A stretch of 64,000 nt of DNA from JACRLW01 sp050181465 (lineage in GTDB: Bacteria > Planctomycetota > UBA1135 > UBA2386): contig JBFXDD010000005.1 of NCBI GenBank assembly GCA_050181465.1, positions 124,001 to 188,000 on the forward strand. Direction: 5' to 3'. This document shows, piece by piece, positions 35,113-44,137 of this stretch (position 1 is its first letter; every line of letters starts with the position of its first letter). Made by a program: the position numbers and the translations under genes. The notes beneath the pieces were generated by a model. That model was not told where the DNA came from. It searched no databases and worked only from the letters and a program-made list of their open reading frames with translations.

Positions 35113-36702
35113 ATGGCCGAGCGCAACGTCTTCGCCCTCGAACGACTCACCAAGAGCTACCACAAGAAGCCGGTCCTCAATGACATCAGCCTCGTGTTCC
35201 TCGAGAACGCCAAGATCGGCGTGATCGGCGCGAACGGGGCCGGCAAGTCGACCCTACTCCGCATCATGGCGGGTGAGGACAAGGAATATGACGGTGTCGC
35301 GCGCGCGGCCGAGGGCATCACCATCGGTTACGTCCCGCAAGAACCGAAGCTGGTCGAGAACAAGACGGTCCGGGAGAACGTCGAGATCGCGGTCGCTCCG
35401 ATCCGCGCATTGCTCGCCGAACACGAGACTCTGAGTCTCAAGCTGGGCGAAGACATCTCGGCCGATGAGATGGAGAAGGTGATGACCGAGCTCGATCGGC
35501 TGCAGCACGAGATCGAAGCGCGCGACGCGTGGGAGCTCGACCGCCATGTGGAGACGGCGATGACCAAGCTCCACTTGCCTCCGGACGACAAACTCGCCGG
35601 CGAGTGCTCCGGCGGCGAGAAGCGACGCGTCGCACTGTGCAAAGTGTTGCTCGAACACCCGGACATCCTGTTGTTGGACGAGCCGACCAACCACCTGGAT
35701 GTCGACTCGGTCCGATGGCTCGAGGAGACACTCGCCAACTACAAGGGCACTGTCGTGGCCATCACCCACGATCGATTCTTCCTCGACAACGTCGTCGGTT
35801 GGATGCTCGAGATCTGGCACGGCCGCGCGATTCCCTACAAGGGCAACTACTCCCAATACCTCGAGGCCAGAGCCAAGCGACTGGAGATCTCCGAGAAGGA
35901 AGAGCGTTCTCGAGCCAAGGTGCTCGAGCGTGAACTCGAGTGGATTCGAATGAATCCCAAGGCCCGCACCTCCAAGAACAAGGCCCGTGTGCGCAACTAC
36001 GAGCGGATGCTGGAGCAGGAAGTCGAGGAGAAGGACGGCACCGTCGAGTTGCACATTCCGCCTGGTCGTCGACTCGGTGACGTCGTCGTTCGCTTCGAAC
36101 GCGTGGACTTCAGCTACGACGGTGAGCACAAGGTCCTCGACAACGTGTCGTTCGAACTCGCACCCGGTGACATCCTCGGCATCGTCGGTCCGAACGGCAC
36201 CGGCAAGACCACGATGCTGAAGCTGATCACCAAGAAGCTGAAGCCCGACAGCGGTCGCGTCGTCGTCGGCGAGACCGTTGAGCTGTGCTACGTCGATCAG
36301 GAACGGGAGACTCTCGATCCCGAGAAGACCGTCTGGCAGGAGATCAGCGAGGGTCAGGACATCCTGAAGCTGGGCAAGGTCGAAGTGAACAGCCGCAGCT
36401 ACGTTGCGAAGTTCAACTTCACCGGACCTGACCAGCAACAGAAGGTCGGCTCCCTGTCGGGCGGGCAACGCAATCGCGTGCAGCTCGCGAAGATGCTCCG
36501 CCGCGGCGGCAACTTGGTCCTGCTCGACGAACCCACCAACGATCTCGACCTCGACACCCTGCGCGTTCTCGAGGAAGCGATCCAAGTCTTCCCCGGCTGC
36601 ATGGTGATCGTCAGCCACGATCGATACTTCCTCGACCGCGTCTGCACCAAGATCCTCGACCTCGGCAACTACGAGCCGGGCAAGTTCATGGACAGCGTGT
36701 GA
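35113..36702 (+). CDS. ettA: ABC-F protein, EttA-like (energy-dependent translational throttle)
   Basis: 529 residues with two ABC ATPase domains: Walker A GANGAGKSTLL and GPNGTGKTTML, signatures CSGGEKRRVALC and LSGGQRNRVQLA, Walker B LLLDEPTNHLDVDS and LLDEPTNDLDLDT. The linker between them (ELEWIRMNPKARTSKNKARV) and the arm ahead of it match EttA. EttA binds the ribosomal E site and links early translation to the ATP/ADP ratio. The chain ends about 30-40 residues earlier than E. coli EttA, missing the basic tail after the second domain. No membrane segment. Confidence 0.92.
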   Translation: MAERNVFALERLTKSYHKKPVLNDISLVFLENAKIGVIGANGAGKSTLLRIMAGEDKEYDGVARAAEGITIGYVPQEPKLVENKTVRENVEIAVAPIRALLAEHETLSLKLGEDISADEMEKVMTELDRLQHEIEARDAWELDRHVETAMTKLHLPPDDKLAGECSGGEKRRVALCKVLLEHPDILLLDEPTNHLDVDSVRWLEETLANYKGTVVAITHDRFFLDNVVGWMLEIWHGRAIPYKGNYSQYLEARAKRLEISEKEERSRAKVLERELEWIRMNPKARTSKNKARVRNYERMLEQEVEEKDGTVELHIPPGRRLGDVVVRFERVDFSYDGEHKVLDNVSFELAPGDILGIVGPNGTGKTTMLKLITKKLKPDSGRVVVGETVELCYVDQERETLDPEKTVWQEISEGQDILKLGKVEVNSRSYVAKFNFTGPDQQQKVGSLSGGQRNRVQLAKMLRRGGNLVLLDEPTNDLDLDTLRVLEEAIQVFPGCMVIVSHDRYFLDRVCTKILDLGNYEPGKFMDSV

Positions 36703-36704
36703 GC

Positions 36705-36728
36705 GAGCGCGGCATGGGCCGCGCGCTC
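36705..36728. terminator. GC hairpin between convergent genes
   Basis: Left arm GAGCGCGGC (36705-36713) pairs with GCCGCGCGCTC (36718-36728) with a two-base bulge and four-base loop, straddling the ettA stop and the stop of the minus-strand gene. No T tract. Plausible bidirectional terminator. Confidence 0.4.
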
Positions 36729-37746
36729 AGCGAGACAACGTTACACCGACCCCGTTGCCGACTTCGAGTCCCAGGGACGGGATCGGCGGCACCGCAACAG
36801 CCTGCATGTAGAGCGATGCGCCCTCCAGAGCGTTGATCGACGGCAGCGGGACCACGAGATCGAAGCTGTTGCTCGCGAGCGCGCCGAAGTTGGTGGCGAT
36901 GTCGGGAGCGACGAGGAGATCGCAGTGGGGGAAGCCCAGGGGCGCCAGCGACCAGGGCAAGGTCCCGCCGGACCAGCTTTGATTGCTGGTTCCGAACAGA
37001 ACTCCGAAGGTCGAGCCGCTGATGAGCCCGACCGTTCCGAAGGTGAAGGAACTGCCGAGCTGCGGTCGGCCGGCCGTGACATCCGAGATCGGCAGCAACG
37101 CTCGCGCGGAACAACCGAAGCCGAATCGGTCGGCGAACTCGACCAGCAGATGTGGGCTGGTTGCGGCTCCGGTCTCTCTCGAGTGCGCAAACCCTGGGCG
37201 CGCAGCGCCCGCATTACTTTCGATCGGATCCTTGATCACGAGACCGTGATCTTGCACGGCTCCGGTCAACCATGCTTGCACCAGCGCGGTCACGTCCGCT
37301 CGCTTCCAGCCGTTGCTGAAAGAATCCCCGACGCAGGCGGTGGCGATCACGGCCGGATCATGGGTCGGCATCGACTGCCAGGTGACGCTCGACTCAGACC
37401 ACGCCGACGTCACGCGGTGGATTGCGACATCCAGGCAACCTGCGGCACTCGCGCGATTCTGATTCCATACCAAGAGGACACGTGTCGGCCAGCGCCCCGT
37501 GTTCCTGATGAGCTGCGTGTCGAATCTCAGATAAGCGCGCTGAAACCACGTCGTGAAGGTTGGACTGGATCGGAAGTTCTTGCCGAATCCGAGTTCGAGT
37601 GATGTGCCGAAGTTGGTCGTCGGCTGGCTCTGATCGGAGTGGGCGTCTTCGATCGCTGCCAAGGAGAAGTTCTGCTGCGCCGCGACCGAAGTCAGGCTCA
37701 GAAGACCGGCACCCACCAGGCCGGCGAGCACGAGAGGGAGGTTCAT
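36727..37746 (-). CDS. Secreted DNRLRE-domain protein
   Basis: 339 residues with a signal peptide (MNLPLVLAGLVGAGLLSLTS, cleavage near VAAQ). Residues ~25-200 are a DNRLRE/CBM96-like beta-sandwich: WFQRAYLRFDTQL, VTSAWSESSVTWQSMP, and DVTALVQAWLTG with NHGL-type sequence DHGLVIKDP. The C-terminal ~130 residues (GTLPWSLAPLGFPHCDLLVA) recall a C-terminal domain common on secreted proteins of some planctomycetes. Such proteins bind or display carbohydrate on the surface, but the substrate is unknown. The ATG at 37746 fits the signal sequence better than 37758. Minus-strand block with lptD. Confidence 0.78.
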   Translation of the reverse strand: MNLPLVLAGLVGAGLLSLTSVAAQQNFSLAAIEDAHSDQSQPTTNFGTSLELGFGKNFRSSPTFTTWFQRAYLRFDTQLIRNTGRWPTRVLLVWNQNRASAAGCLDVAIHRVTSAWSESSVTWQSMPTHDPAVIATACVGDSFSNGWKRADVTALVQAWLTGAVQDHGLVIKDPIESNAGAARPGFAHSRETGAATSPHLLVEFADRFGFGCSARALLPISDVTAGRPQLGSSFTFGTVGLISGSTFGVLFGTSNQSWSGGTLPWSLAPLGFPHCDLLVAPDIATNFGALASNSFDLVVPLPSINALEGASLYMQAVAVPPIPSLGLEVGNGVGVTLSR

Positions 37747-37828
37747 CGCGTGCAACATATCGCGCTACCAACCGCTCTGCCGACGGCCCGGCGCTCGCCG
37801 CCCGATCATGGGTCGACCCCGAGCGACC

Positions 37829-40327
37829 TCAGTAATCGAAGATCCGCGATGCTCCGAACTCGTAGCCGCCGACGTTCCAAGTCGCGTTCTGGCGGACCAG
37901 ATTGCCCAAACGCGGCTCGAAGTCGATGTTGAAGCTGGTGTCGTCGGTCACCACATCGTAGGTCAGCCCGAAGAACAAGCGCCAGTCCAGATCGTTGCGA
38001 ATGAGGTTGGCGACGTAGAACGCACTGCGACTGCGCTCGATGTCATAGGTGCCGCGCAGATCGATCTGCCAGCGCGTGCGAAGCGGAATCGACACGCCGT
38101 AGCCGACGATTCCCTTCTCGACTTGGTCGGTTCGATACTGGAACAGCCAACTGAGCCGACCGGTTCGAAGCTGCGTGTAGATGTTGAAGGTCCGCAGTTC
38201 CTGAATGTTCCAGTCCTGCTCACCCTCGATCATCAGACCGAGGGACACATCCTCGGTGAAGCGAAGTGAGCGTACCAACAACTCGAACTCGAAGACGTCG
38301 AGAACGTCTCCGCCGTTGTCGCGATCGGCGTTGGGTGCGAAGCGCTGCGCGAGATCGAGCCACACTTCTTCGCGTTCGTCGAGTTCGTGAGCATCGACTT
38401 GATCGATCGATGTGGAACCCGAATCGACGGGCTCGCTTCGGTCACGAGTTCGCGACAAGAGCCGCTGCAAGACGCCGACTCGCAAGGCAGAGCGTTCGGT
38501 CAGGGCGTCGACGGCATCTTGTTGGAAGAAGTCTGATGCGGTTCGCTGCACGGCGAATCGATTCTCATAGCGAACCGTCGGCACCACTTCGTGGCGCCAG
38601 AGTGAACCGCCGCCAAGATCGAAGTCACGGGCGAGTTCCGTGCCCATCTCGGCACCGACTTGACTGGCGAATCGACCGTGCGCACCACCCACCGCAGTGC
38701 GTTCATAGCCCGTGTACCGAGTCGCCAGGAACGGCCGCACGTTGACGACGCCGAACCGGGCGGGGACAGCGAGCTCGATCTCCTGGTCGAATCGGAACGT
38801 GCGATCGTCCACGGTGCCGGTCGCCCCTTCGCCCCAGTTGCTCTGCAGCATGCCGATGCCGCTCGAGGTCGTCAGCAGGAGCGGGGTGCGATCGGCGAAC
38901 TCGAGCAACGGCTGGGAGAACCAATCCAGGGTCGCGTACGGCAGTTCCTCGCCGAAGCGATTCGCGAGCTGTCGACCATCGGCGTAGGAGAAGTCGGCGA
39001 GATTCCCCCGCACGCCGACGATGCCGATCCACGAGTCGCCGCGATGTCGGAGGTAGGCGCTCGTCTCGGGTCGCTCGTTGAGGTTGTACTCGCCACGATA
39101 GAAGTCCGGGAAGATCGAGGGATCGCTCGCCCAGAACGCCGTGACGTCGAGCTCCGTGCGTTCCGAGAAGTGGACTCGGTTCTCGGTGCGCAGCATCGAA
39201 CGTGCGTCGGGAGTGATGCGGCTGCCGTCGAGTTCGCGTCGGATCGGCCCGATGGGGGCGAGCGCGTCGTCGATCCCCATGGCGAACAGCCGGCCCTCGT
39301 AGAGATCGCCGCCCTTGTAACGCAGGTCGGCATCGATCGGGAACCCGCGCTTCTCGATCCAGCCGGTGCCCAGTCGCCAAGTCCCGCGGAACTCGTCGGC
39401 AGGGCGACCGGTGAGCCACTCGTGGATGGAACCGCCGAAGTCGTTGAAGGTGCTTCCCCAGAGGATGCGCGCGCGCGGACCCAGGCGCTGCGAGATGCCG
39501 GCGCTCGCCCCCTTGATGAGCAGTTGGTCCTGATCGGCGGTGAAGATGTGCTGATCCGGTAGCGGCAGGACCGCGGTGCCGTGCACCCGCATCTGGTTGC
39601 CGCGCGCGAATACCTCGAACTCATCCGCGCGCTCGCGAATCTCGATGTCGTCGGACAGCACGTCGAACTGTGGTTCGCCGGCGGTCGAAGTCGTCAGCGA
39701 GACCGTCCGTCCGGTGAATCGTCCGTGCTGGCGCACCAGCTCTGCGGCGCGAACGGTGATCTGGATGGGCCGGCCTTCTGCTGTCGACTGCAACAGCCGT
39801 AGGGTCGGCTCCACGATTCGGACGCGATCGTCGATCGGGGAGAAGTGAAGACTCTTGCAACGCAAGACTTCGATCCCGCCGAAGACGATCGTCACATCGC
39901 CCTCGAGATACACCGAGCGGAAGAGCTCGACCGAAAGCCCGCGTTGACCCTCGCCGAGCGGTCGCCGCCGAAGTGCCGCGAGAAAGCCGTCGATGCGGGA
40001 ACGGAGCAGCTTCTCGTCGACCAATCGTCTCGCTGACGGCAGCGGTGCATCGCGGCGCGGAGGTCCGGCCGTCCCGACGGAGGTCGACTGGAGCCGAGCG
40101 CTCTCGGTGCGGTCGAAGACGACCAGCGCAGAATCGCAGCGGATGCTGAAGTCGATCGCGCGATCCTCGAACCAGACGCCGCCGGTCGCGGTAACTTCGG
40201 TCACATCGGTGAGCTGGCGCACCTGCGTGACGTCGGCCCCGAAGGGCGGATCCTCCTGCGCGCGAAGAGTCGTCGCGCACAGCAGCACGACACCCGCGGC
40301 GAAGGAGGACAGCCAGGACACGCCCAT
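37829..40327 (-). CDS. lptD: LptD-like outer-membrane LPS assembly protein
   Basis: 832 residues with a signal peptide (SWLSSFAAGVVLLCATTLRA). An N-terminal OstA/LptA-like beta-jellyroll (~40-290) contains VTATGGVWFEDRAIDFSI, VYLEGDVTIVFGGIEVLR and RGNQMRVHGTAVLPL. A large beta-barrel follows (~300-832), with regular aromatic-girdle strands and a C-terminal strand ending in Y (YEFGASRIFDY). LptD inserts LPS into the outer leaflet together with lipoprotein LptE, which was not seen here. The nearby HEAT protein, DNRLRE protein and distant LptC/LptA-like gene belong to the same envelope theme. The length is close to typical LptD (~780-830). Confidence 0.82.
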   Translation of the reverse strand: MGVSWLSSFAAGVVLLCATTLRAQEDPPFGADVTQVRQLTDVTEVTATGGVWFEDRAIDFSIRCDSALVVFDRTESARLQSTSVGTAGPPRRDAPLPSARRLVDEKLLRSRIDGFLAALRRRPLGEGQRGLSVELFRSVYLEGDVTIVFGGIEVLRCKSLHFSPIDDRVRIVEPTLRLLQSTAEGRPIQITVRAAELVRQHGRFTGRTVSLTTSTAGEPQFDVLSDDIEIRERADEFEVFARGNQMRVHGTAVLPLPDQHIFTADQDQLLIKGASAGISQRLGPRARILWGSTFNDFGGSIHEWLTGRPADEFRGTWRLGTGWIEKRGFPIDADLRYKGGDLYEGRLFAMGIDDALAPIGPIRRELDGSRITPDARSMLRTENRVHFSERTELDVTAFWASDPSIFPDFYRGEYNLNERPETSAYLRHRGDSWIGIVGVRGNLADFSYADGRQLANRFGEELPYATLDWFSQPLLEFADRTPLLLTTSSGIGMLQSNWGEGATGTVDDRTFRFDQEIELAVPARFGVVNVRPFLATRYTGYERTAVGGAHGRFASQVGAEMGTELARDFDLGGGSLWRHEVVPTVRYENRFAVQRTASDFFQQDAVDALTERSALRVGVLQRLLSRTRDRSEPVDSGSTSIDQVDAHELDEREEVWLDLAQRFAPNADRDNGGDVLDVFEFELLVRSLRFTEDVSLGLMIEGEQDWNIQELRTFNIYTQLRTGRLSWLFQYRTDQVEKGIVGYGVSIPLRTRWQIDLRGTYDIERSRSAFYVANLIRNDLDWRLFFGLTYDVVTDDTSFNIDFEPRLGNLVRQNATWNVGGYEFGASRIFDY

Positions 40328-40397
40328 TGCGAGGCATCGTCCTTATCCGACGGTCGCGGCGGTGGCCAGCGGGAGCATGGAACCTTGACGCGGTGCC

Positions 40398-42353
40398 TCA
40401 GGCGCCGCCGAGCATGCGCAGCGCGACGGCCTTCACCTGGTCGTCGGTGTCGGTTTCCGCGATGCGCTGAATCCGACTGCGGTCGACGCCCTCCGAGCCG
40501 CGGCGCGCAAGCGTCGTGAGTGCCGTCTGGCGCACGAAGCTGTCGACATCCGTCTCTGCCGCCACGAGCAGGACTTCGACGACCGCGGGCTCGCTTCGCG
40601 TCGCGAGGCTGGTCAGTGCCGTGGCTCGCGCCATCGGTTCCCGATGGTCCCAGACGATCCGAACCAGTGACTCGAACGCATTGCTGCCCGCCACCTGGGC
40701 CAGCGCGCGGATTCCGGCGTCACGAACGTGCTCGCGCGGATCCTCGATCGCCTCGCGAGCTGCTTCCTCCAGCCCCGGCGCCTTGGCGTTCCCCATCGCA
40801 TCCAGCCAAAGGTCTTCGGCATCGAGGTCCTTGGCTCGACCGCGCCAGGCCGCGATCGCCAAGGTCGCGTTGCCCTCCCCGGCAGTGGGGCCGGCATTTC
40901 GCCCTTCCATCGCACCCAGCGCGAGAACCGCGGTCGCGTCCGCCGGATCGACCGTCGTCAGTTGGCCGACGCGGCTCGCGACGCCGCTCAGAAGTTCCGC
41001 GGTCGGCGCGACCACATCGAACATCGCCGCGGCGGCGGCTCCACGCAGTTGCAAGGGTGCGGTGGCGTCGCCGTAGGTCGACAGCATGGTCGACTGCGCC
41101 TCCGGCGTGCCGGCCTTCGCCAGCGCCGAGAGCATCAGCCCATGGAGTTTCGGATCGAGGGTGCCGTCGAGCAGCATGTGGCGGATCGATTCGAGCGCCT
41201 GCGGGTCGAGCTTGACGAGCCAGCTCAGCTCCTCCCACCGCTCCATGAGTTCCCGCGAATCGTCGCGACCGGCGAGGAACTCCTCCATCATCTCGCGGAC
41301 CACGGTGCCGGCGTTCTTGCCGCGAAGCTTCGTGCGCCATTCTGCTTCGAGCGAGGCCGCGGCGACCGCGGCGGGGTCCTCGGTGTGACCCGACGCGCTG
41401 GCGAAGCTGTCGCCGAACGGATCGGCCGCGAGCTCTACCGCGACCTGCGCATGCGACACCAGCTCGAGAGTCGAGCGGTTCCCGACGTGAAACTCCACCG
41501 GCATCATGTCGGTGCCGACGTGGGTGGTCTCGTCGAGTCGGGCGGCGACGAGCCAGCCGATCGAGTCGCCGTCGAATCGGGCGCGGGCCGAGCCGCTGGT
41601 GGTCACCTGCATGCGCTCGTGGTCACGCACCGCCGTGTAGCGCAGCTTCTCGCGCACGACCTCGAGCGGCGCGCCGTCGTTCGACTCGCGGCGGTACCTC
41701 GCTTCGAACTCACCGGCGGAATCGGCGCCGCTCGCCGACCACTCGCGTTGTTGGTCGTCGAACGCGACGAAGGCGAAGCCGCCGACGATCCCGCGCACGA
41801 AGTCGCGCTGCGCACTGTCGAGCGAGCGCGGGAAGCGGTACCCGTGGATGCGCCCGTCGTTGTCCATCCGCACGAGGGTCGGCTCCTCGAACGCTGCGAG
41901 GTTGGCCGCCAGCTCGGTGGGCAACGTGCTGCCTTCCGGCAACTCGACCGCCAGATCGTCGCTCGTGACCGAAGCGAGGAGATCGCGGCCTTCGCGCGCC
42001 ACGACCGTCACGCTCAGGTGGCCGCGTGTGACCAGGTTCGTGCTCTCTCGCCGGGGCGAGCCACCTTCGTCCTTGCCTTCGGTGGTCAACTCGATCCGCG
42101 AGTCGAGCGCGAACACCAAACGGGTGCCGACCGGTGCCCAGCAGACGCCGTCGCGGACGACCGCTGACTCGCGGTCGCCGGCGGCAACCCCCGCACCCGC
42201 GTGCGCGGCGCCGAGTTCGGTTCGAACGAGGTTCGTCTCGACCGTGGCGGGAGCTGCGGGAGTCCCGGCACTCGTCCAAAGGAGCGTCCCGGTCAGGGCC
42301 AGGGGAGCGAGCAGAGCGAGCAGGGCGGCGTGTGGGCGCTTCATCGGTTTCAC
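40398..42353 (-). CDS. Secreted HEAT-repeat protein with a vitellogenin-N-like domain
   Basis: 651 residues. A signal-like start (KRPHAALLALLAPLALTGTL) is followed by a beta-rich domain (~70-330) containing GTRLVFALDSRIELTTEG and a segment EEPTLVRMDNDGRIHGYRFP...FVRGIVGGFAFV. That segment follows the large lipid-transfer protein pattern (P-x-x-F/V-x-x-x-x-G-x-I...RGI-x-x-L/F-x). Residues ~360-650 are HEAT-type helical repeats (TPEAQSTMLSTYGDATAPLQ, HVRDAGIRALAQVAGSNAFE, FVRQTALTTLARRGSEGVDR). In animals this order (beta-barrel then helical horseshoe) carries lipids. The link is by pattern only; HEAT repeats alone are secure. It lies directly upstream of lptD on the same strand. Confidence 0.68.
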   Translation of the reverse strand: MKPMKRPHAALLALLAPLALTGTLLWTSAGTPAAPATVETNLVRTELGAAHAGAGVAAGDRESAVVRDGVCWAPVGTRLVFALDSRIELTTEGKDEGGSPRRESTNLVTRGHLSVTVVAREGRDLLASVTSDDLAVELPEGSTLPTELAANLAAFEEPTLVRMDNDGRIHGYRFPRSLDSAQRDFVRGIVGGFAFVAFDDQQREWSASGADSAGEFEARYRRESNDGAPLEVVREKLRYTAVRDHERMQVTTSGSARARFDGDSIGWLVAARLDETTHVGTDMMPVEFHVGNRSTLELVSHAQVAVELAADPFGDSFASASGHTEDPAAVAAASLEAEWRTKLRGKNAGTVVREMMEEFLAGRDDSRELMERWEELSWLVKLDPQALESIRHMLLDGTLDPKLHGLMLSALAKAGTPEAQSTMLSTYGDATAPLQLRGAAAAAMFDVVAPTAELLSGVASRVGQLTTVDPADATAVLALGAMEGRNAGPTAGEGNATLAIAAWRGRAKDLDAEDLWLDAMGNAKAPGLEEAAREAIEDPREHVRDAGIRALAQVAGSNAFESLVRIVWDHREPMARATALTSLATRSEPAVVEVLLVAAETDVDSFVRQTALTTLARRGSEGVDRSRIQRIAETDTDDQVKAVALRMLGGA

Positions 42354-42493
42354 CTTGTGGTCTTGGGTTCTGCCGACACGAGTCCCGTCGCCAAGGCCGG
42401 CGTTCGCCGCGACTGCCAGAAAAACGCGAAGACCGCAGCCCTCTTCGAGGGCCGCGGTCGTGGGCGGGTCGGTGGTGCGTGCGCCGCGATCGC

Positions 42494-43366
42494 TCAGAAC
42501 AAGATGTTGAAGAGGGTGATCGGGCTGGAGGACCAGTTGACCAGGTTCACCGTGAAGCGGCGGATGACCGCGACCCAGACGTCCAGGCGCAGCGCGATGG
42601 CCTGGATGGTCAGCGGCACGCTGCCCGACACGGTTGCGGATCGCGGTCCGACACCGCCGTTCTGCAAGGGGTTACGAGCGTCGGCGGTCATGCTCGGGCT
42701 GAGCCGGGTGTTGGCGAAGGTTGCGGTGAAGTCCGCACCCGCACCGAACCAGGACCAACCGGCCTGGGCCCGGACTCGGCCGTAACCCCAGACTCGACCG
42801 AGCGCACCGAGACGGGCGTAGCCGGTGCCGCTCAGCGTGCAGTTCGCGTTCGCCTCGCAACCCACACCCAGGTTGCCGCTGACCGAGACCGGGTAGCCGT
42901 AGACCGACACCTCGATGCGCGGGTCGGTCGGGAAGAGGTCGAAGCTGCGGTAGTAGGACAGGAAGTTGTGCGTGCCCGCGGTCGTGAAGCGCTGGTTGCG
43001 CTCCGTCACCCCTCGGATCATCAGGTTGAAGCGGCCCTCGTAGGGAGTGGTGCTGTTGTTCTGCGCCCGCGCCGACATCACGCCGTAGGCGAGCACCAAG
43101 CGCGGCTGCTTGAGGTAGCGCACCGAGGCGTCCATCGACAGGAGGTCGTAGGCGTAGTCGTTGGTGCGGAAGGTGACGCCGTCGCGCAGGGTTCGGCTCG
43201 CATACATCGAGGCGCCGGCGAAGACGTTGCCGCCCATCCACTCGTTGCCGAGGTTGAGCGAGTAGTAGCCGGAGCGCTGGGCGGTCTGGGCTTCGGTTTG
43301 GGCGGTCGGGACGAGGAGGGCGGCCAGGAGGGAGGCGGCGGCGAACAGGTTCGTGCGGAAGTTCAT
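42494..43366 (-). CDS. Secreted beta-rich protein of unknown function
   Basis: 290 residues with a clear signal peptide (FRTNLFAAASLLAALLVPTA, cleavage near TEAQ). The mature part is Gly/Asn/aromatic-rich and strand-forming (YYSLNLGNEWMGGNVFAGAS, RFNLMIRGVTERNQRFTTAG), with two Cys in CEANANCTLSG that may form a disulfide. Start ATG at 43366 has AAAGGA upstream as ribosome-binding site. Repeats of AXVXG strands suggest a fibrous or surface beta-domain. No family recognised. It is divergent from the ECF sigma factor gene, 165 bases apart. Confidence 0.65.
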   Translation of the reverse strand: MNFRTNLFAAASLLAALLVPTAQTEAQTAQRSGYYSLNLGNEWMGGNVFAGASMYASRTLRDGVTFRTNDYAYDLLSMDASVRYLKQPRLVLAYGVMSARAQNNSTTPYEGRFNLMIRGVTERNQRFTTAGTHNFLSYYRSFDLFPTDPRIEVSVYGYPVSVSGNLGVGCEANANCTLSGTGYARLGALGRVWGYGRVRAQAGWSWFGAGADFTATFANTRLSPSMTADARNPLQNGGVGPRSATVSGSVPLTIQAIALRLDVWVAVIRRFTVNLVNWSSSPITLFNILF

Positions 43367-43531
43367 GACAGGTTTCCTTTCGTTTCTTCTTGGTTGGGAG
43401 GTCGTTCGGCACACTCGTGCCGTTCTGCCTCCACGAGTCCCGCTGCCGCCGCTCGCGTTCGCGCCGCCTTCGAAAATTCCGTCGGCTACACTGGGCGACC
43501 ATCGCCGCGAGTTTTTCCTGCCGCCGCCCAA

Positions 43532-44131
43532 ATGGACCTCCGCTCGACGATCTCCGCCGCCGCCGCGGGCGACCCCGAGGCGCTCAACCTGTTGTTCGCG
43601 CGCAACCTGCCGGTCCTCGAAGCATTCATCCGCATGCGGGTGGGTCGGAAGGTGGGCCAGCGCGAGTCGGTTCGGGACATCGCGCAGTCGGTCTGTCGCG
43701 AGGTGGTCGCGGATCTCCCCGGCATGGAGATCCGTGGTGAGAAGGAGTTCCGCAACTGGCTGTTCTTGGAGGCCGGTCGCAAGATCCTGAAGAAGGCGCG
43801 CTTTCATGGCCAAGAGCGGCGCGACGTCGGCCGCGAGGCGGCGGCGCTCGACCCCGAGGATGCCGCGACGCTGCACGCGGCCTATGCGAGCTTTCTGACG
43901 CCGAGCCAGATCGTCGACGCTCGAGACGAGGTCGCCGCGGTCGAGAGTGCCATCGCCGGCCTGCCCGAGCAGCAGCGCGACGCGATCACCCTCACGAGGC
44001 TGATGGGTTTGTCGACCGCCGACGCCGCCAAGGAAATCGGTGTGAGCGAGTCTGCCGTGCGCGGCCTGATTGCGCGCGGCCTGGCGCGCATCGCCGCGAT
44101 CCGCGCAGAACGTGGTCGAGCCGACGCATAG
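43532..44131 (+). CDS. ECF-type sigma factor
   Basis: 199 residues. Region 2: LNLLFARNLPVLEAFIRMRV and VRDIAQSVCREVVADLPGME, then GEKEFRNWLFLEAGRKILKK. Region 4: LPEQQRDAITLTRLMGLSTA and DAAKEIGVSESAVRGLIARG. Start ATG at 43532. It converges with the Ser/Thr kinase gene with only six bases between the two reading frames. ECF sigma factors paired with Ser/Thr kinases are frequent in planctomycetes, so the neighbouring kinase may control it by phosphorylation; that link is inferred from position. Confidence 0.88.
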   Translation: MDLRSTISAAAAGDPEALNLLFARNLPVLEAFIRMRVGRKVGQRESVRDIAQSVCREVVADLPGMEIRGEKEFRNWLFLEAGRKILKKARFHGQERRDVGREAAALDPEDAATLHAAYASFLTPSQIVDARDEVAAVESAIAGLPEQQRDAITLTRLMGLSTADAAKEIGVSESAVRGLIARGLARIAAIRAERGRADA

Positions 44132-44137
44132 TCCGAG

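Noticed and set aside
42134..43531. N-terminal extension of the ECF sigma factor at 43532
   Set aside because: This 466-codon extension is antisense to the secreted protein and HEAT gene. The sigma domain starts at 43532.
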